A DNA stretch of 64,000 nt from an uncultured Saprospiraceae bacterium (lineage in GTDB: Bacteria > Bacteroidota > Bacteroidia > Chitinophagales > Saprospiraceae): positions 1 through 64,000 of the forward strand of contig CALJVJ010000017.1 in NCBI GenBank assembly GCA_937974625.1, read 5' to 3'. Position numbers and translations under genes: made by a program. This document shows, piece by piece, positions 45,523 to 56,224 of this stretch. Below the pieces are notes generated by a model that did no database searches, was not told where the DNA came from, and was given only the letters and a program-made list of their open reading frames with translations. How positions within the stretch are numbered: position 1 is the stretch's first letter; the number at the start of each line of letters is the position of its first letter.

Positions 45523-48249
45523 ATGAAGAAGAACTTGACGCTCTTAATTGCGCTTGTCGCATTGCTTGTATTGCCATGCGTTGTCCACGGCCAGACCAAT
45601 CCAGCCGATTCCATCCAAATTACAGCAACCTACAACCAGACACCACTTCCTACTGTTTTGGGTCAGTTAGAAAAGGAATTAGATTTAAAATTCTATTACC
45701 AACCTGATGAGTTGCCTAAACGAAACATTTCTCGCGAATTTCAAAAAACGCCATTAAGTGAAGTTTTAAGGGACCTGTTTCGGGAAACTAGCTTAGGTTA
45801 TATGTTCTATCGAGATTATGCCATTATTGTGGCTCCTCAAGGAATAATCGATGAAAGCTTTTCTTCTAATTATTATCAAGCACTGGATGAAAATCTAAAT
45901 GATGATGAAAATAGAAGTGCAAAAAAACGAAAGATAATTATTGGAAATGTTGGACAAATGAACCCTTCTGGTAAAGCAACCATAAAGGGACTCATTAAAG
46001 ATGCACAATCAGAAGAACCAATTATTGGAGCGACGGTCTTTTTTGCAGAGCTTAATTCAGGCTCCGCTTCCGATTTTGATGGAAATTTTGAAGCAGAAGT
46101 TCCTGTTGGTGAATATGAGGTTACGGTTCAATACATCGGTTACGAAGATGTTCGTAAGAAAATAGAAGTATACAGTGATGGCGAAATGTCTTTTGACCTT
46201 TTCAAAGCTGCTATTAACTTAGAAGAGGTCGTTGTCCGGGCTCAAGCAGCCGATGCCAATGTCGAAAATGTACAAATTGGGGTCACCCGATTGGAAGTGA
46301 AAGATATTAAAAAATTGCCTGCTCTATTTGGTGAAGCTGATGTTGTTAGAACCCTTCTTTTGAATCCTGGTGTTAGTACAGTGGGAGAAGGTGCTACAGG
46401 ATTTAATGTTCGTGGTGGTTCTGTAGACCAGAACTTAGTTATGCAAGATGAAGGTTTTATCTTCAACTCTTCTCACGCAATGGGTTTCTTTAGTACTTTC
46501 AATCCTGATTTAATTAGAGGAGTTGATTTATATAAAGGAAATATTCCAGCACAATATGGAGGGCGTTTGGCTTCTGTTTTGGATGTGGAAATGCGGGATG
46601 GGAATTTTGAAGAGTTTAAAATAAAAGGTGGTGCAGGCCCCGTTTCCAGTAGAATCAGTTTGGAAGGACCTGTAATCAATGGAACTAGTTCTTTTTTAAC
46701 TGGATTCCGTTCTACTTATGCCAATTGGTTATTAAATATGATTGATGTAGAAGAAGTTAAGAAAAGTTCTGCTTTTTTCTATGATGCCAACTTAAGGTAT
46801 ACCCACCGAGCAAATGATAAAAATACATTTATTGTTTCTGCTTATGCTTCTTCAGATGATTTTGTTTATAATGAGGAATTTGGTTTTGATTACCAAACCT
46901 ATATGGGGCAATTCCTCTACAATAGAACGATTAGTGATAGAGCCTATAATAAATTTTCCTTGGTCGCTAGTACTTATGAAAATAGACAAACTGATTTAGG
47001 AGAATTAACTGGGGCATCTTTAGATAATAAGTTTTCCTACCTAAAAGCTAAAGAACATTTAACATTCAATCCATCAAACGAATTAAAGCTTGATGCTGGA
47101 CTGTCTGCGATTTATTATATCACAGATCCTGGTGATAGAAACCCCCTTGGCAGTTTATCTCAAGTCGTTTCAAAGAAATTAGAACAAGAAAAAGCACTCG
47201 AATCTGCGGTATTTTTAAATGCTACTTATGAAGTCAGCTCCGCTTTAGAAGTTTCAGGTGGACTTCGTTTTGCCTATTATAATTTTTTAGGACCAAAAAC
47301 GGTTAATCAATATACCAATGACGACTTTAGCTCCGTAGAAAACTTAGCAAGTTCTGAACGACTTTCTGGCTCCATAGCCAATTATAATAGCTTAGAACCA
47401 AGAATTTCTTTACGATATCGGTTAGGCGTTGGCAGCTCTGTGAAAGCTGGTTATAGCCGTACCGCACAGTTTATCAACCAGATTTTTAATACAGATACCC
47501 CTACTCCAACGAGTCAATATCAATTGAGTACTAAATACATCAAACCACAACGGTCTCATAATGTCTCTGTTGGGTTCTTTAAAAACTTTAATGACAATAT
47601 GTGGGAAACTTCAGCAGAAGTTTTTGCTAGAGATATCGACCAAACATTTGACTATAAAGATTTTGCAGAGTTAAACGTTAATGAATTTTTGGAAACAGAA
47701 ATCATTTCTGGTATTGGTAGAGCAGCGGGACTAGAATTAAGTGTCAAAAAGAGTAGAGGTACGTTGAGTGGTTTTATTAGTTATACGCTATCTAGAACTG
47801 AATTACAAATTGAAGGAATAAATAAAGGGGATTGGTATCCAAGTAATTTTGATAAACCACATGATTTATCCATTGTTTTAAATTATAACCCTAATCAAAG
47901 ACATACCATCACGGCTAACTTTAATTATGGGTCTGGACGTCCAGCTACACCACCTTTAGGTAACTATGAAACAGAAAGAGGTCTTATTGTGCCAATCTAC
48001 GCTGAACGAAATCAGGTTAGAATTCCTGATTATCATCGATTAGACTTAGCTTATACAATTGGACGAAGTTATAAGAAAACCAATAAATTTAAGACAAGTT
48101 GGACGATTTCTATATATAATGTTTATGGTCGAAGAAATGCTTTCTCGGTCTTCTATACCCAAGGAGCCTTCCAAAGACCACAGGCTAACAAATTAGCAAT
48201 TTTAGGCTCTGCATTCCCTGCATTGACCTTTAATTTAGAGTTTTTATAA
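45523..48249 (+). CDS. TonB-dependent outer-membrane receptor with STN and carboxypeptidase-like domains
   Basis: 908 residues from the ATG at 45523; the longer frame needs a TTG. The signal peptide ends near VVHGQ. An STN (secretin/TonB short N-terminal) domain covers about residues 35-105 (LPTVLGQLEKELDLKFYY). Next is a CarboxypepD_reg-like beta domain (KGLIKDAQSEEPIIGATVFF...VQYIGYED). The plug follows (GFNVRGGSVDQNLVMQDEGFIFN, PAQYGGRLASVLDVEMRDG), then a 22-strand barrel ending in an aromatic residue (LTFNLEFL). STN domains often signal to an anti-sigma factor, but none is present here. No SusD partner is adjacent. DUF4249 and MG2-like genes follow on the same strand 43 and 34 bp apart, so this is one operon. 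Confidence 0.92.
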   Translation: MKKNLTLLIALVALLVLPCVVHGQTNPADSIQITATYNQTPLPTVLGQLEKELDLKFYYQPDELPKRNISREFQKTPLSEVLRDLFRETSLGYMFYRDYAIIVAPQGIIDESFSSNYYQALDENLNDDENRSAKKRKIIIGNVGQMNPSGKATIKGLIKDAQSEEPIIGATVFFAELNSGSASDFDGNFEAEVPVGEYEVTVQYIGYEDVRKKIEVYSDGEMSFDLFKAAINLEEVVVRAQAADANVENVQIGVTRLEVKDIKKLPALFGEADVVRTLLLNPGVSTVGEGATGFNVRGGSVDQNLVMQDEGFIFNSSHAMGFFSTFNPDLIRGVDLYKGNIPAQYGGRLASVLDVEMRDGNFEEFKIKGGAGPVSSRISLEGPVINGTSSFLTGFRSTYANWLLNMIDVEEVKKSSAFFYDANLRYTHRANDKNTFIVSAYASSDDFVYNEEFGFDYQTYMGQFLYNRTISDRAYNKFSLVASTYENRQTDLGELTGASLDNKFSYLKAKEHLTFNPSNELKLDAGLSAIYYITDPGDRNPLGSLSQVVSKKLEQEKALESAVFLNATYEVSSALEVSGGLRFAYYNFLGPKTVNQYTNDDFSSVENLASSERLSGSIANYNSLEPRISLRYRLGVGSSVKAGYSRTAQFINQIFNTDTPTPTSQYQLSTKYIKPQRSHNVSVGFFKNFNDNMWETSAEVFARDIDQTFDYKDFAELNVNEFLETEIISGIGRAAGLELSVKKSRGTLSGFISYTLSRTELQIEGINKGDWYPSNFDKPHDLSIVLNYNPNQRHTITANFNYGSGRPATPPLGNYETERGLIVPIYAERNQVRIPDYHRLDLAYTIGRSYKKTNKFKTSWTISIYNVYGRRNAFSVFYTQGAFQRPQANKLAILGSAFPALTFNLEFL

Positions 48250-48292
48250 AATTCCCCATTAACCTAATTTAAAATAATCGAAAAGAGATAAA

Positions 48293-49414
48293 ATGAAATT
48301 AACAAATATAATAGGTCGTTTTTTTATGGCAATTACCTTAATCGGTGGTCTTGTCTTCCTTTCAGGTTGTTTAGATGAAATTGATTTTGCCAAAGCTGAT
48401 GCTATTGACCAGTCAATTGCTATCCAAGGTAAAGTGGTAAAAAGCAATCCATCCTTTATTTCAATTACTATAAGAGGCGTTTTTAATTTTGAAGATGTTC
48501 CTAGGCTTTTAAATGCTCAAGATGTAACTGTTGAGGACGAAAGTGGTAATAAAGTAGAAATCCCTACCAATGCTGATGGAATCTTTTTTCTAGAAATTCC
48601 TGATGACCATCCTTTCAAAATAGAATATGGTAAATCTTACAAAGTAAACGTTTCTACTTTTGATGGTAGAAGTTACTCTTCTTCATTAGAGGAACTTTTC
48701 CCGGCTCCTACTCCTGAGAATTTAAGTGTGGAAAGAACACAAATTGAAGTACAAGATGTGAATGGCAATAATAAATTGTTTGACCAATTAACATATGGTA
48801 TTTCAACTCCTTTAAAAGCACCAAGTTCTTCTGAAAATGCTCGTTTACTTTGGGAACTGATTAGCACTTTTAAATTTACGGATTCTCCTGAGTCATACGG
48901 TAGTAGAGCTTGTTGGCCAACTAGAATTGAACAGGCTAATAAAACTTGTTATATCACTTCCTCTCCAGTCACCAATTACATCACCTTAAATGGCCCTGAT
49001 TTATCGGTAGACCGAGTAGATAATATAGAGCTTTTGAGTGCTGATTTAAACTCTAACTATGCAGAAGGTTTTTATTTAAGTGTTTTACAACAATCACTTA
49101 GTCCTACTGCCTTTGCTTATTGGGAGCAAGTGGGGAACGTAGTTTCTAGAACTGGTAGCCTATTCCAGGCACCCGCAGGGAAAGTAATTACGAATTTGGT
49201 AAATACTGCTGACCCGAAAGAAGATATTTTCGGTTACTTCTATGCTACTGAACAAACTACTCGAAGAATATTTGTAAGTCCAGAATTGGCAGATAATCCA
49301 CCATTGCCTTGCCCTTCTCCACCAAGTGAATCTGGACAGGCTGCTAATGATTGTTGTAATTGTACTACTGCGGGGGTATCTACAACTGTTAGACCAGCGT
49401 GGTGGATAAATTAA
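48293..49414 (+). CDS. DUF4249 lipoprotein
   Basis: 373 residues with lipobox leader (...LIGGLVFLSGC, Cys26). The beta-rich DUF4249 pattern follows: QSIAIQGKVVKSNPSFISITI, ADGIFFLEIPDDHPFKIEYGKSYKV and a conserved 'YWEQVGNVVSRTGSLFQAPAGKV' segment. It ends Cys-rich (NDCCNCTTAG) before RPAWWIN. DUF4249 lipoproteins accompany TonB receptors throughout Bacteroidota and probably sit on the receptor at the cell surface as SusD-like or accessory factors; the substrate is unknown. It lies 43 bp after the receptor and 34 bp before the MG2-like gene. Confidence 0.92.
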   Translation: MKLTNIIGRFFMAITLIGGLVFLSGCLDEIDFAKADAIDQSIAIQGKVVKSNPSFISITIRGVFNFEDVPRLLNAQDVTVEDESGNKVEIPTNADGIFFLEIPDDHPFKIEYGKSYKVNVSTFDGRSYSSSLEELFPAPTPENLSVERTQIEVQDVNGNNKLFDQLTYGISTPLKAPSSSENARLLWELISTFKFTDSPESYGSRACWPTRIEQANKTCYITSSPVTNYITLNGPDLSVDRVDNIELLSADLNSNYAEGFYLSVLQQSLSPTAFAYWEQVGNVVSRTGSLFQAPAGKVITNLVNTADPKEDIFGYFYATEQTTRRIFVSPELADNPPLPCPSPPSESGQAANDCCNCTTAGVSTTVRPAWWIN

Positions 49415-49448
49415 TTAGTTCTAATAAAATAGGTCTTAAAATTAAAAT

Positions 49449-51137
49449 ATGAAAATTCCTTTTCAAGTGCTTAAAAATATACTTTGCTTATTTATTTTCG
49501 TCAGTTTTTCTTTGTCTGCTATGGCAAATACAACTGCAGATAAATGCGTCGTTCACCTTGATAAATCGTTTTATGTAACAGGAGAAATCGTTTGGTACCA
49601 ATTGTATTTACCTCAGACGTTCAAAGCTAAACCTGTTGCTATTAAAGCCAACGTATTAGATGGCACTGGAAATATCCAACACAGCTCTTTTATTCGAACA
49701 GAAGGAAAAACAGCAGTTGATGGATATTATAAAATTCCATTTAATCTAAAGTCAGGAATGTATATCCTGCAATTTACTAGTATCAATAAAGCGAGTAAAT
49801 CTACTGTGAGTATGGTAGAAACGCAACTTCCAATTTATAATGATTTAGAAGGCGTTGCCAAAACAGTAAGTGATAAAGCTAGCAAAGGTCTGGCTGGGTC
49901 CTCTACCATCAATGAATTGGATATTGCCATTCAATTACCTAAAACCGCTTTTTCTGCGCGTGAAAAGATTCAACCGACGATTACCGTCAAGGATAAATCA
50001 GGTAATTCGGTAGCCGCCAATTTATCTGTATCTGTGGTAGATTGGGAGGTCGTGGGAGACGATTTAATGAAAGCTGGTAATTTAAGAACAGGAGAAAATA
50101 TTGAAGCTAATGTTGTAAATATCATCAGTGACGACTTATATTTAAAGGGTATAGTAAAGGAGGATAAAGGAAATCCTCATAGCAAAAAAGTTTTGGGAGC
50201 TTATTCTAGAACAGAGGATAAAATGCTCTATACACGGTCTAATGAAGTGGGTGAATTTTACATTGCCATTCCTTCTTTTCACGGTCAAAGAGGGTTTCAA
50301 ATCCTTGGACAACAAACGGACTATGAAAATATTAGAGTAGCGGGTGAAGCTCAGATTGCAGTAAATGCTACTCAATCCCTTCCTTTGAATGATAAAATAT
50401 CTAACTACTTATTGTTGAGTCGACAAAGAAAGAAAATTTTTCAACGATATGGTTCTGTAGAAAGTAACTTAACCACTGAAAAATATACGACGTCTAGAAA
50501 AACTATAAAACCTGATGCTTCTTTTATTATTAAAGAATATGAGGATTTTGAATTTATGTCCATCTTCTTTAAGGAAAATTTGACCCCACTTCGTTTCGAA
50601 TTTCAAGAAGACAGCACCTATTTAGCTAAAATGTATAACCCTAAAAATCAATCTGCTTATGATAAATTTTTCAGTGGTAAACCATTAGTCATTGTTGATG
50701 ATATTGTTACTAGAAATGGGGACTTCTTAGCAAGGATGAGAATGACCGATGTGGAAAAAGTAGAACTTTATTATGACCTTAAAAAGTTGAATAAACAATA
50801 CAAGTTATTTGGTTCTAACGGGGTAACTAAAATTACCACTTATGATAAAATTGAAAGCTTACCTGTTTTTGAAGCCAATAATGTAGTAACGATAAACGGT
50901 GTTCAAAAAGAAGCTACTTTTCCTATATTTGACCCTGCTCAAATCAATAATAATCGATTGCAACCATTTTTCAGACCTCAGTTATATTGGAATCCTAATT
51001 TAACGACCAAGAAGGATGGAAAAACTAATTTCAACTACTTCCAAAGTGATGATAGAAGTACTTTCCAAATTAGAGTAGTCGCACAAAGTGAAGATGGAAA
51101 AATAGGCTATAAAACCATAAATTATACGGTAAAATAA
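49449..51137 (+). CDS. Secreted MG2-like (alpha-2-macroglobulin-type) protein
   Basis: 562 residues with a signal peptide (about 1-26, ending SAMAN). The mature N terminus CVVHLDKSFYVTGEIVWYQLYLP is the typical opening of MG2-like domains in Bacteroidota. A second beta domain follows at ARE KIQPTITVKDKSGNSVAANLSVSVVD. The C terminus has PQLYWNPNLTTKKDGKTNFN and FQSDDRSTFQIRVVAQSEDG. It lacks a thioester motif and the full macroglobulin length. It is the last gene of the TonB-DUF4249 operon and is closed by a strong terminator. It is probably an envelope partner of the receptor; its function is unknown. Confidence 0.85.
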   Translation: MKIPFQVLKNILCLFIFVSFSLSAMANTTADKCVVHLDKSFYVTGEIVWYQLYLPQTFKAKPVAIKANVLDGTGNIQHSSFIRTEGKTAVDGYYKIPFNLKSGMYILQFTSINKASKSTVSMVETQLPIYNDLEGVAKTVSDKASKGLAGSSTINELDIAIQLPKTAFSAREKIQPTITVKDKSGNSVAANLSVSVVDWEVVGDDLMKAGNLRTGENIEANVVNIISDDLYLKGIVKEDKGNPHSKKVLGAYSRTEDKMLYTRSNEVGEFYIAIPSFHGQRGFQILGQQTDYENIRVAGEAQIAVNATQSLPLNDKISNYLLLSRQRKKIFQRYGSVESNLTTEKYTTSRKTIKPDASFIIKEYEDFEFMSIFFKENLTPLRFEFQEDSTYLAKMYNPKNQSAYDKFFSGKPLVIVDDIVTRNGDFLARMRMTDVEKVELYYDLKKLNKQYKLFGSNGVTKITTYDKIESLPVFEANNVVTINGVQKEATFPIFDPAQINNNRLQPFFRPQLYWNPNLTTKKDGKTNFNYFQSDDRSTFQIRVVAQSEDGKIGYKTINYTVK

Positions 51138-51153
51138 CCATAATATATTTTGC

Positions 51154-51193
51154 AAAAAAGGCTAATAAGTTTGATTACTTATTAGCCTTTTTT
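51154..51193 (+). terminator. Terminator of the TonB-DUF4249-MG2 operon
   Basis: 17-bp perfect stem: AAAAAAGGCTAATAAGT (51154-51170) with its complement (51177-51193), six-base loop, T-rich end. The symmetrical A and T tracts let it act on both strands. Confidence 0.92.
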
Positions 51194-51234
51194 TGTTTAA
51201 TGTCTCCTCGTTTTTATTCCGCTATTTATACCTA

Positions 51235-53799
51235 TTAGATTTTCACAAATTGCTCAGAAAAACTAAAATAATCCCCATCTAATTTTACTAAGTAATTCCC
51301 ACTAGGTAAATCCGATATATTCACTTTCCAAGCCACTTCCTTTTTTGTTCTTTTACTAACCTGCTTCATTAATTTTCCATCAATAGTATAAATCGAAATC
51401 CTCACTGGTTCATTGGGGCGATTATTGACGAAAGACAAATTCAAATCATTGCCAACTGGATTTGGAAAGAGGGTTAATGCTACCTTTTCTTGAGTTTTAA
51501 AATCTACAGAAGATAAATTATCCCCTTCCACAATGCCTTCTAATGGATAAGACATCACTGCACGGGCAAAAGTACCCGCTACTAAAGTATTCTCTCCCCT
51601 ATTCCACTCTAAGTCATAGACAGCAATAATTGGCATATTAGTACCGACTCTTTCCCATATTTGTCCACCATTCATCGTACCATAAACCCCTCCGTCAGTT
51701 CCTACAAATAGAATTTTATCGTCATACCCTGGAATTACTTGCATTGCATTAATCGCCAAAGGAGGTAAATTGCCAGCTATAGATTCCCACGTCATTCCAT
51801 TATCATTAGATTGATAGACATGAGGTGTATTTTCATTGTCTTTGTAGCCTGATATGGTAGCAAAAACTCTTTCTCTTACATCCGCAGAGGCTATCACTTC
51901 TGTAAAATAGCGTTTGGGTAAACCCGCTAAGGGGTCCCAGTTGGTTCCTCCATTCACCGTTCGCCACATATTGCCATCCGTTGTGCCTACATATAAAAGG
52001 CTTTCATCCAAAGGAGATTGATGTAAGGTAGAAATAGTTTGACTTAGTTCGTCTGTTTCTCCATTGGTTAAATCAGGGCTAATTGGCTCCCATTGGGGAA
52101 TGGGTCCAACATCACTCTTATAGACTCTCTGTGTGCCTGTAAATAGCACATTAGGGTCTTGTTTGCTCATGATATAGGGCATATCCCAATTTTTCCTATC
52201 ACTCCCTTCTATCCCTTCTCTGCCAGACTCGAAAGTTGCCCCACCGTCTACCGTAACACCAATGTTACCTCTTTGTGATTCGGCGTAAAAAATGTTTTCA
52301 TCCGTTGGGTGAAAAACCATTTGAAAACCATCGCCTCCATATATTTTTTCCCAATCGGTTAAACCTTGATAATTACCTGAGGAGGTGCCATTATCCTGAG
52401 CCCCAGCATAGTAATTTTGGGGTTCATGAGGATTATAGGCAACTCTATATATCTGAGTGGTGGGAATATTTTCAATATCTTCCCACTCACTTTCATCAAG
52501 GTTAAATCGATACATCCCTCCATCAGTGCCCATTAACATTTTACCTCCTCCTGTAAAAACTAAATCATGAACATCGGAATGCACATTCACATTAGCCGTC
52601 TTGTTAATTAAGGACCAGTTTTGACCTCCATCTCTAGTACGATAGGTTAAAACACCCAAAATAGAAATATCTTGGTCGTCTAACGGATTGACCCGTACTT
52701 TTGCAAAGTACCAACCAAATCCTCCAAATAGACCATTATAAAACCCGTTCAATTCATTATCTGTGGGTAGGGCTATCCAACTCTCTCCTTTATCCTTTGT
52801 TTGATATAAGCCTTGAAAATCATGGTCAACATCCACGTATACCGCTACTACACCATCCGAAGTGGCTGCTAAACCTATTCTTGATTGGTCATCTTGCGGT
52901 AGGCCACCTGCTAATTGTTCCCAAGTTTGACCACCGTTGAGACTTCGATGAATTTTTGCCCCTTGACCTTTGGTTTCAGAAATCTGGTTATTCCGCAACC
53001 TATCCCATCCTGCTGCATATACTATTTCAGGGTCCTGTCGGTCAAAAACAACATCAATAACCCCCGTTATTCCTCCAAGAAATAGGACTTGCTCCCAATT
53101 TTCGCCTCCATCTGTCGTTTTATATAGCCCTTTATTCATATTGGGTTCAAAAGGTAAACCCATGGCAGCAACATAAATGGTTTGATTATCTGTTGGGTGA
53201 ATGATTATTTTAGAAATAATGCGTAGTTCTTCTAAACCTATATATTGCCAACTTTCTCCTAAATCTGTACTCTTATAAAGCCCGTCTCCCAAAAAAGGGA
53301 AACCTGAAACATTTGGGTCACCTGTACCCGCATAAATCGTATTGCCGTCTTGAGGGTCAAATACCAAATCACCAATAGCCAAAAATAATTGGTCATCAAA
53401 CACAGGTTTCCAGGTCGAACCTCCATCCATTGTTCTGAAAACCCCTCCGCCTGAATAACCAGCAAAAATAATATCATCATCTGTTGGATGAACCGCAATA
53501 GTGTTGACTCTAGCTCCTAAATTCCCTGGTCCCTCGGATTGCCAATCTTCTGAAAAATTATTAAAACTATTCCTTGAATTAGCACTCAATTTAGCAGTGG
53601 TCAATGCTTCAGTGTAAGCAGCGATGTCAACCTTGGCATCCGGAAAAGCTCTTTGTAAAAAAAACTGCTCGCTTGGAATGTATTTGGTATCTAACTTAGA
53701 TAAAGGTATAGGTTCGTCTTCCACCTTTCCCAAAGAAAAAGTAAAAAAAATTCCTGCACTAAGTAAAACCAATATGGAAAGTAGTTGTGTTGCCTTCAT
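51235..53799 (-). CDS. Secreted Asp-box (BNR/sortilin-type) propeller protein with T9SS domain
   Basis: 854 residues from the ATG at 53799 (the frame upstream begins at a TTG). It has a signal peptide. Many Asp-box motifs follow: TMDGGSTW, STDLGESW, TTDGGENW, SLNGGQTW, TKDKGESW, TRDGGQNW, TVNGGTNW, SNDNGMTW and TMNGGQIW. These make one or two large beta-propellers of the VPS10/sialidase-like type, as in glycosyl-hydrolase-like exo-proteins. No sialidase catalytic set is recognisable. The C-terminal type A sorting domain (LTLFPNPVGNDLNLSF...GNYLVKL) exports it by T9SS. Likely a surface carbohydrate- or protein-binding propeller; enzymatic activity is uncertain. Stand-alone. Confidence 0.88.
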   Translation of the reverse strand: MKATQLLSILVLLSAGIFFTFSLGKVEDEPIPLSKLDTKYIPSEQFFLQRAFPDAKVDIAAYTEALTTAKLSANSRNSFNNFSEDWQSEGPGNLGARVNTIAVHPTDDDIIFAGYSGGGVFRTMDGGSTWKPVFDDQLFLAIGDLVFDPQDGNTIYAGTGDPNVSGFPFLGDGLYKSTDLGESWQYIGLEELRIISKIIIHPTDNQTIYVAAMGLPFEPNMNKGLYKTTDGGENWEQVLFLGGITGVIDVVFDRQDPEIVYAAGWDRLRNNQISETKGQGAKIHRSLNGGQTWEQLAGGLPQDDQSRIGLAATSDGVVAVYVDVDHDFQGLYQTKDKGESWIALPTDNELNGFYNGLFGGFGWYFAKVRVNPLDDQDISILGVLTYRTRDGGQNWSLINKTANVNVHSDVHDLVFTGGGKMLMGTDGGMYRFNLDESEWEDIENIPTTQIYRVAYNPHEPQNYYAGAQDNGTSSGNYQGLTDWEKIYGGDGFQMVFHPTDENIFYAESQRGNIGVTVDGGATFESGREGIEGSDRKNWDMPYIMSKQDPNVLFTGTQRVYKSDVGPIPQWEPISPDLTNGETDELSQTISTLHQSPLDESLLYVGTTDGNMWRTVNGGTNWDPLAGLPKRYFTEVIASADVRERVFATISGYKDNENTPHVYQSNDNGMTWESIAGNLPPLAINAMQVIPGYDDKILFVGTDGGVYGTMNGGQIWERVGTNMPIIAVYDLEWNRGENTLVAGTFARAVMSYPLEGIVEGDNLSSVDFKTQEKVALTLFPNPVGNDLNLSFVNNRPNEPVRISIYTIDGKLMKQVSKRTKKEVAWKVNISDLPSGNYLVKLDGDYFSFSEQFVKI

Positions 53800-53808
53800 A
53801 CAATTCAA

Positions 53809-54206
53809 AGTAGATTTATTTCAATAACTGAGTATTTTACTAGCTAAGTTAGCTAAAACTACTGAATTGCTTATAATATCAAATCGAAATTATTGAAAAT
53901 TGTCTGCTGTTGAGTCTTTTAACAAGCTTAATTAATCAGCTATTAAAATGTTGGTAGAAAATAGAATGGTGAAGTAATTAAAACAAGGTTGGATTAAAAT
54001 GTGACTTTGTTTTAGGTATTACCACATAGCCCATATAGTTTTTTAGTGCTAAATGTTGACAGGAGTAGGAATTTTAATGGCTAAGTATTTTTTTTAAAAA
54101 ATTTATAACAAATATATAGGCACTCGGCCTACCAGAAAATCCATTTAAATCCGTTCAATCCGTGATTCAATCCTACCAATTAAGCATTAATAACAATTTT
54201 AACGCT
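53809..54206. other. Intergenic, nothing recognised
   Basis: About 400 bp, strongly A/T. No open frame longer than a few codons, no promoter match or stable hairpin that I can support. Confidence 0.6.
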
Positions 54207-55088
54207 CTACCCATAAATCTCCTTCCGAGAAGACTTCAACGTATTCATCAACAAAGAAGTAATGGTCATTGGTCCTACTCCACCTGGAACAGGCGTGATA
54301 AAGCTACTTTTAGGAGCCACGCCTTCAAAATTAGCATCTCCTACCAATCTATATCCTCTTTTTCTTGAAGCATCATCGACTCTATTGATACCTACATCAA
54401 TGATTACCACTCCTTCTTTCACCATGTCTGCTGTCAAATAATCTGGTCGTCCAATCGCTGCAATAATAATATCTGCTCGAAGGGTTTCTGCTTTCAAATC
54501 TTTTGTTCGACTATGGGTTAAAGTAACCGTACAATTCCCAACTTTAGCTTTTCTTGATAATAAAATACTCATGGGGGTTCCCACTATATTACTTCTTCCA
54601 ATAACCACACAATGTTTTCCTGAAGTTTCAATATCGTAGCGGTCAAGCATTTGCATAATCCCAAAAGGTGTAGCAGGCAAATAACTAGGTAACCCTAATG
54701 CCATCCGTCCAACATTCATTGGATGAAAACCATCTACATCCTTTTTAGGGTCAATTGCTAAGTTGACTTTTTCTTCATCAATATGCTTTGGTAAAGGCAG
54801 TTGCACGATGAACCCATCAATATCAGGGTCCTCATTGAGATTTTTCACAATTTCCAAAACCTCGGCTTCCGTTGTCTCCGCACCTCTTCTTACTAAAGTG
54901 GATTTAAAGCCAACCTTTTCGCAAGCCTTCACTTTATTACGTACATAAACCGCACTTGCAGGGTCATCTCCTATCAAAACGGCTGCTAAATGAGGCGTTT
55001 TACCACCTGCTTTTTTTAAGGCGGTCACTTCAACTGCAATTTCCTCCTTTATGGTATTGGCTAATGCTTTTCCGTCTATTAATTTCAT
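54207..55088 (-). CDS. folD: Methylenetetrahydrofolate dehydrogenase/cyclohydrolase
   Basis: Bifunctional one-carbon enzyme interconverting methylene-, methenyl- and formyl-tetrahydrofolate in the cytosol. 293 residues, normal length. Conserved stretches are [13 protein letters not shown] (with the catalytic Lys), [53 protein letters not shown] (NADP site) and [15 protein letters not shown]. It is the last gene of the minus-strand run endonuclease V, mnmH, selD, folD, 61 bp after selD. Confidence 0.97.
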   Translation of the reverse strand: MKLIDGKALANTIKEEIAVEVTALKKAGGKTPHLAAVLIGDDPASAVYVRNKVKACEKVGFKSTLVRRGAETTEAEVLEIVKNLNEDPDIDGFIVQLPLPKHIDEEKVNLAIDPKKDVDGFHPMNVGRMALGLPSYLPATPFGIMQMLDRYDIETSGKHCVVIGRSNIVGTPMSILLSRKAKVGNCTVTLTHSRTKDLKAETLRADIIIAAIGRPDYLTADMVKEGVVIIDVGINRVDDASRKRGYRLVGDANFEGVAPKSSFITPVPGGVGPMTITSLLMNTLKSSRKEIYG

Positions 55089-55149
55089 ATTTTATCTTTT
55101 TGAAGGTTGAAAGGTTAAGTGGCTGAAAGACCTGCCTTTCCTGTTAGTT

Positions 55150-56190
55150 TTAAGCAACCTCAATTAAATGTTTACCTGTTTTTTCAAATTGTCCTAAGGC
55201 TTCTAATTTTAAGCCTTCTGATTTTGTAATGTTTAAAAACTCTTTGATATTTGCTGATTCTACTGCTACTAGTAACCCTCCACTTGTCTGTGGGTCACAC
55301 AATATATTTCTTTGATAATCAGATAATTGGCTAATTTTATGACCATAACTCGCCCAGTTTCTATTAGTTCCTCCGGGAACGCAGCCTTCTGCCAAATAAT
55401 AATCAATTACTGACTTGCCCAACAAAGGTACTTTATCAAAATTAATTTTGACGGATAAATTACTGGCTTCGCACATTTCCGATAAATGGCCTAATAATCC
55501 AAAACCTGTTACATCGGTCATTGCTTTGACATAGGGTAATTTAGCAAAAACTTCTCCTATTTTATTTAATTGAATCATGCTATCTCTAGCAATAAATTTA
55601 TCTGCTGCTCTTAATTTATTTTTCTTTTGGGAAGTGGATAAGATACCTACGCCTAAGGGTTTGGTTAAAAATAATTGACAAGAGGCAGTCGCCCCACCAT
55701 TTTTTTTAAGATGTTTTAAAGGAACTCTACCAGTTACTGCTAGTCCAAAAATGGGTTCTGGACTGTCGATACTATGTCCTCCAGCCAAGGCGATACCTGC
55801 ATCTAAACAAGCTTTTCTGCTACCTTCAATAACTTGATTGGCTACTTCTGCTGGAATTTCATTAATCGGCCAGCCCAATATGGCAATGGCAACCAATGGT
55901 TTGCCCCCCATTGCATAGATATCACTTATTGCGTTTACAGAAGCTATTCTGCCAAAATCTGCTGCATCATCTACGATGGGCATAAAAAAATCGGTGGTGC
56001 TTACTATTCCCGTACCATCTCCTAAATCTACTACTGCGGCATCATCTCTTTCTTCATTGCCAACAATTAGATTTGGAAAAGAAGGAAAGGTGTTATGTTT
56101 TTTTAAAATGGTGTCCAATACTTTAGGTGCAATCTTACAACCACAACCTGCACCGTGCGAATATTGAGTTAATTTATAGTCTTTAGTCAC
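55150..56190 (-). CDS. selD: Selenide, water dikinase
   Basis: Makes selenophosphate from selenide and ATP. 346 residues. The N-terminal active site [12 protein letters not shown] has Cys16 (not selenocysteine) and Lys19. [32 protein letters not shown] supplies the ATP-Mg aspartates. [16 protein letters not shown] and [14 protein letters not shown] are typical, and the C-terminal [12 protein letters not shown] is the family signature. It lies 34 bp after mnmH on the same strand. That pairing points to use of selenophosphate for tRNA 2-selenouridine rather than, or besides, selenoproteins; no selA or selB is in the window. Confidence 0.97.
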   Translation of the reverse strand: MTKDYKLTQYSHGAGCGCKIAPKVLDTILKKHNTFPSFPNLIVGNEERDDAAVVDLGDGTGIVSTTDFFMPIVDDAADFGRIASVNAISDIYAMGGKPLVAIAILGWPINEIPAEVANQVIEGSRKACLDAGIALAGGHSIDSPEPIFGLAVTGRVPLKHLKKNGGATASCQLFLTKPLGVGILSTSQKKNKLRAADKFIARDSMIQLNKIGEVFAKLPYVKAMTDVTGFGLLGHLSEMCEASNLSVKINFDKVPLLGKSVIDYYLAEGCVPGGTNRNWASYGHKISQLSDYQRNILCDPQTSGGLLVAVESANIKEFLNITKSEGLKLEALGQFEKTGKHLIEVA

Positions 56191-56224
56191 TATCGTTTAT
56201 TTTTCCTTTTTAAAAGTAGAAATG

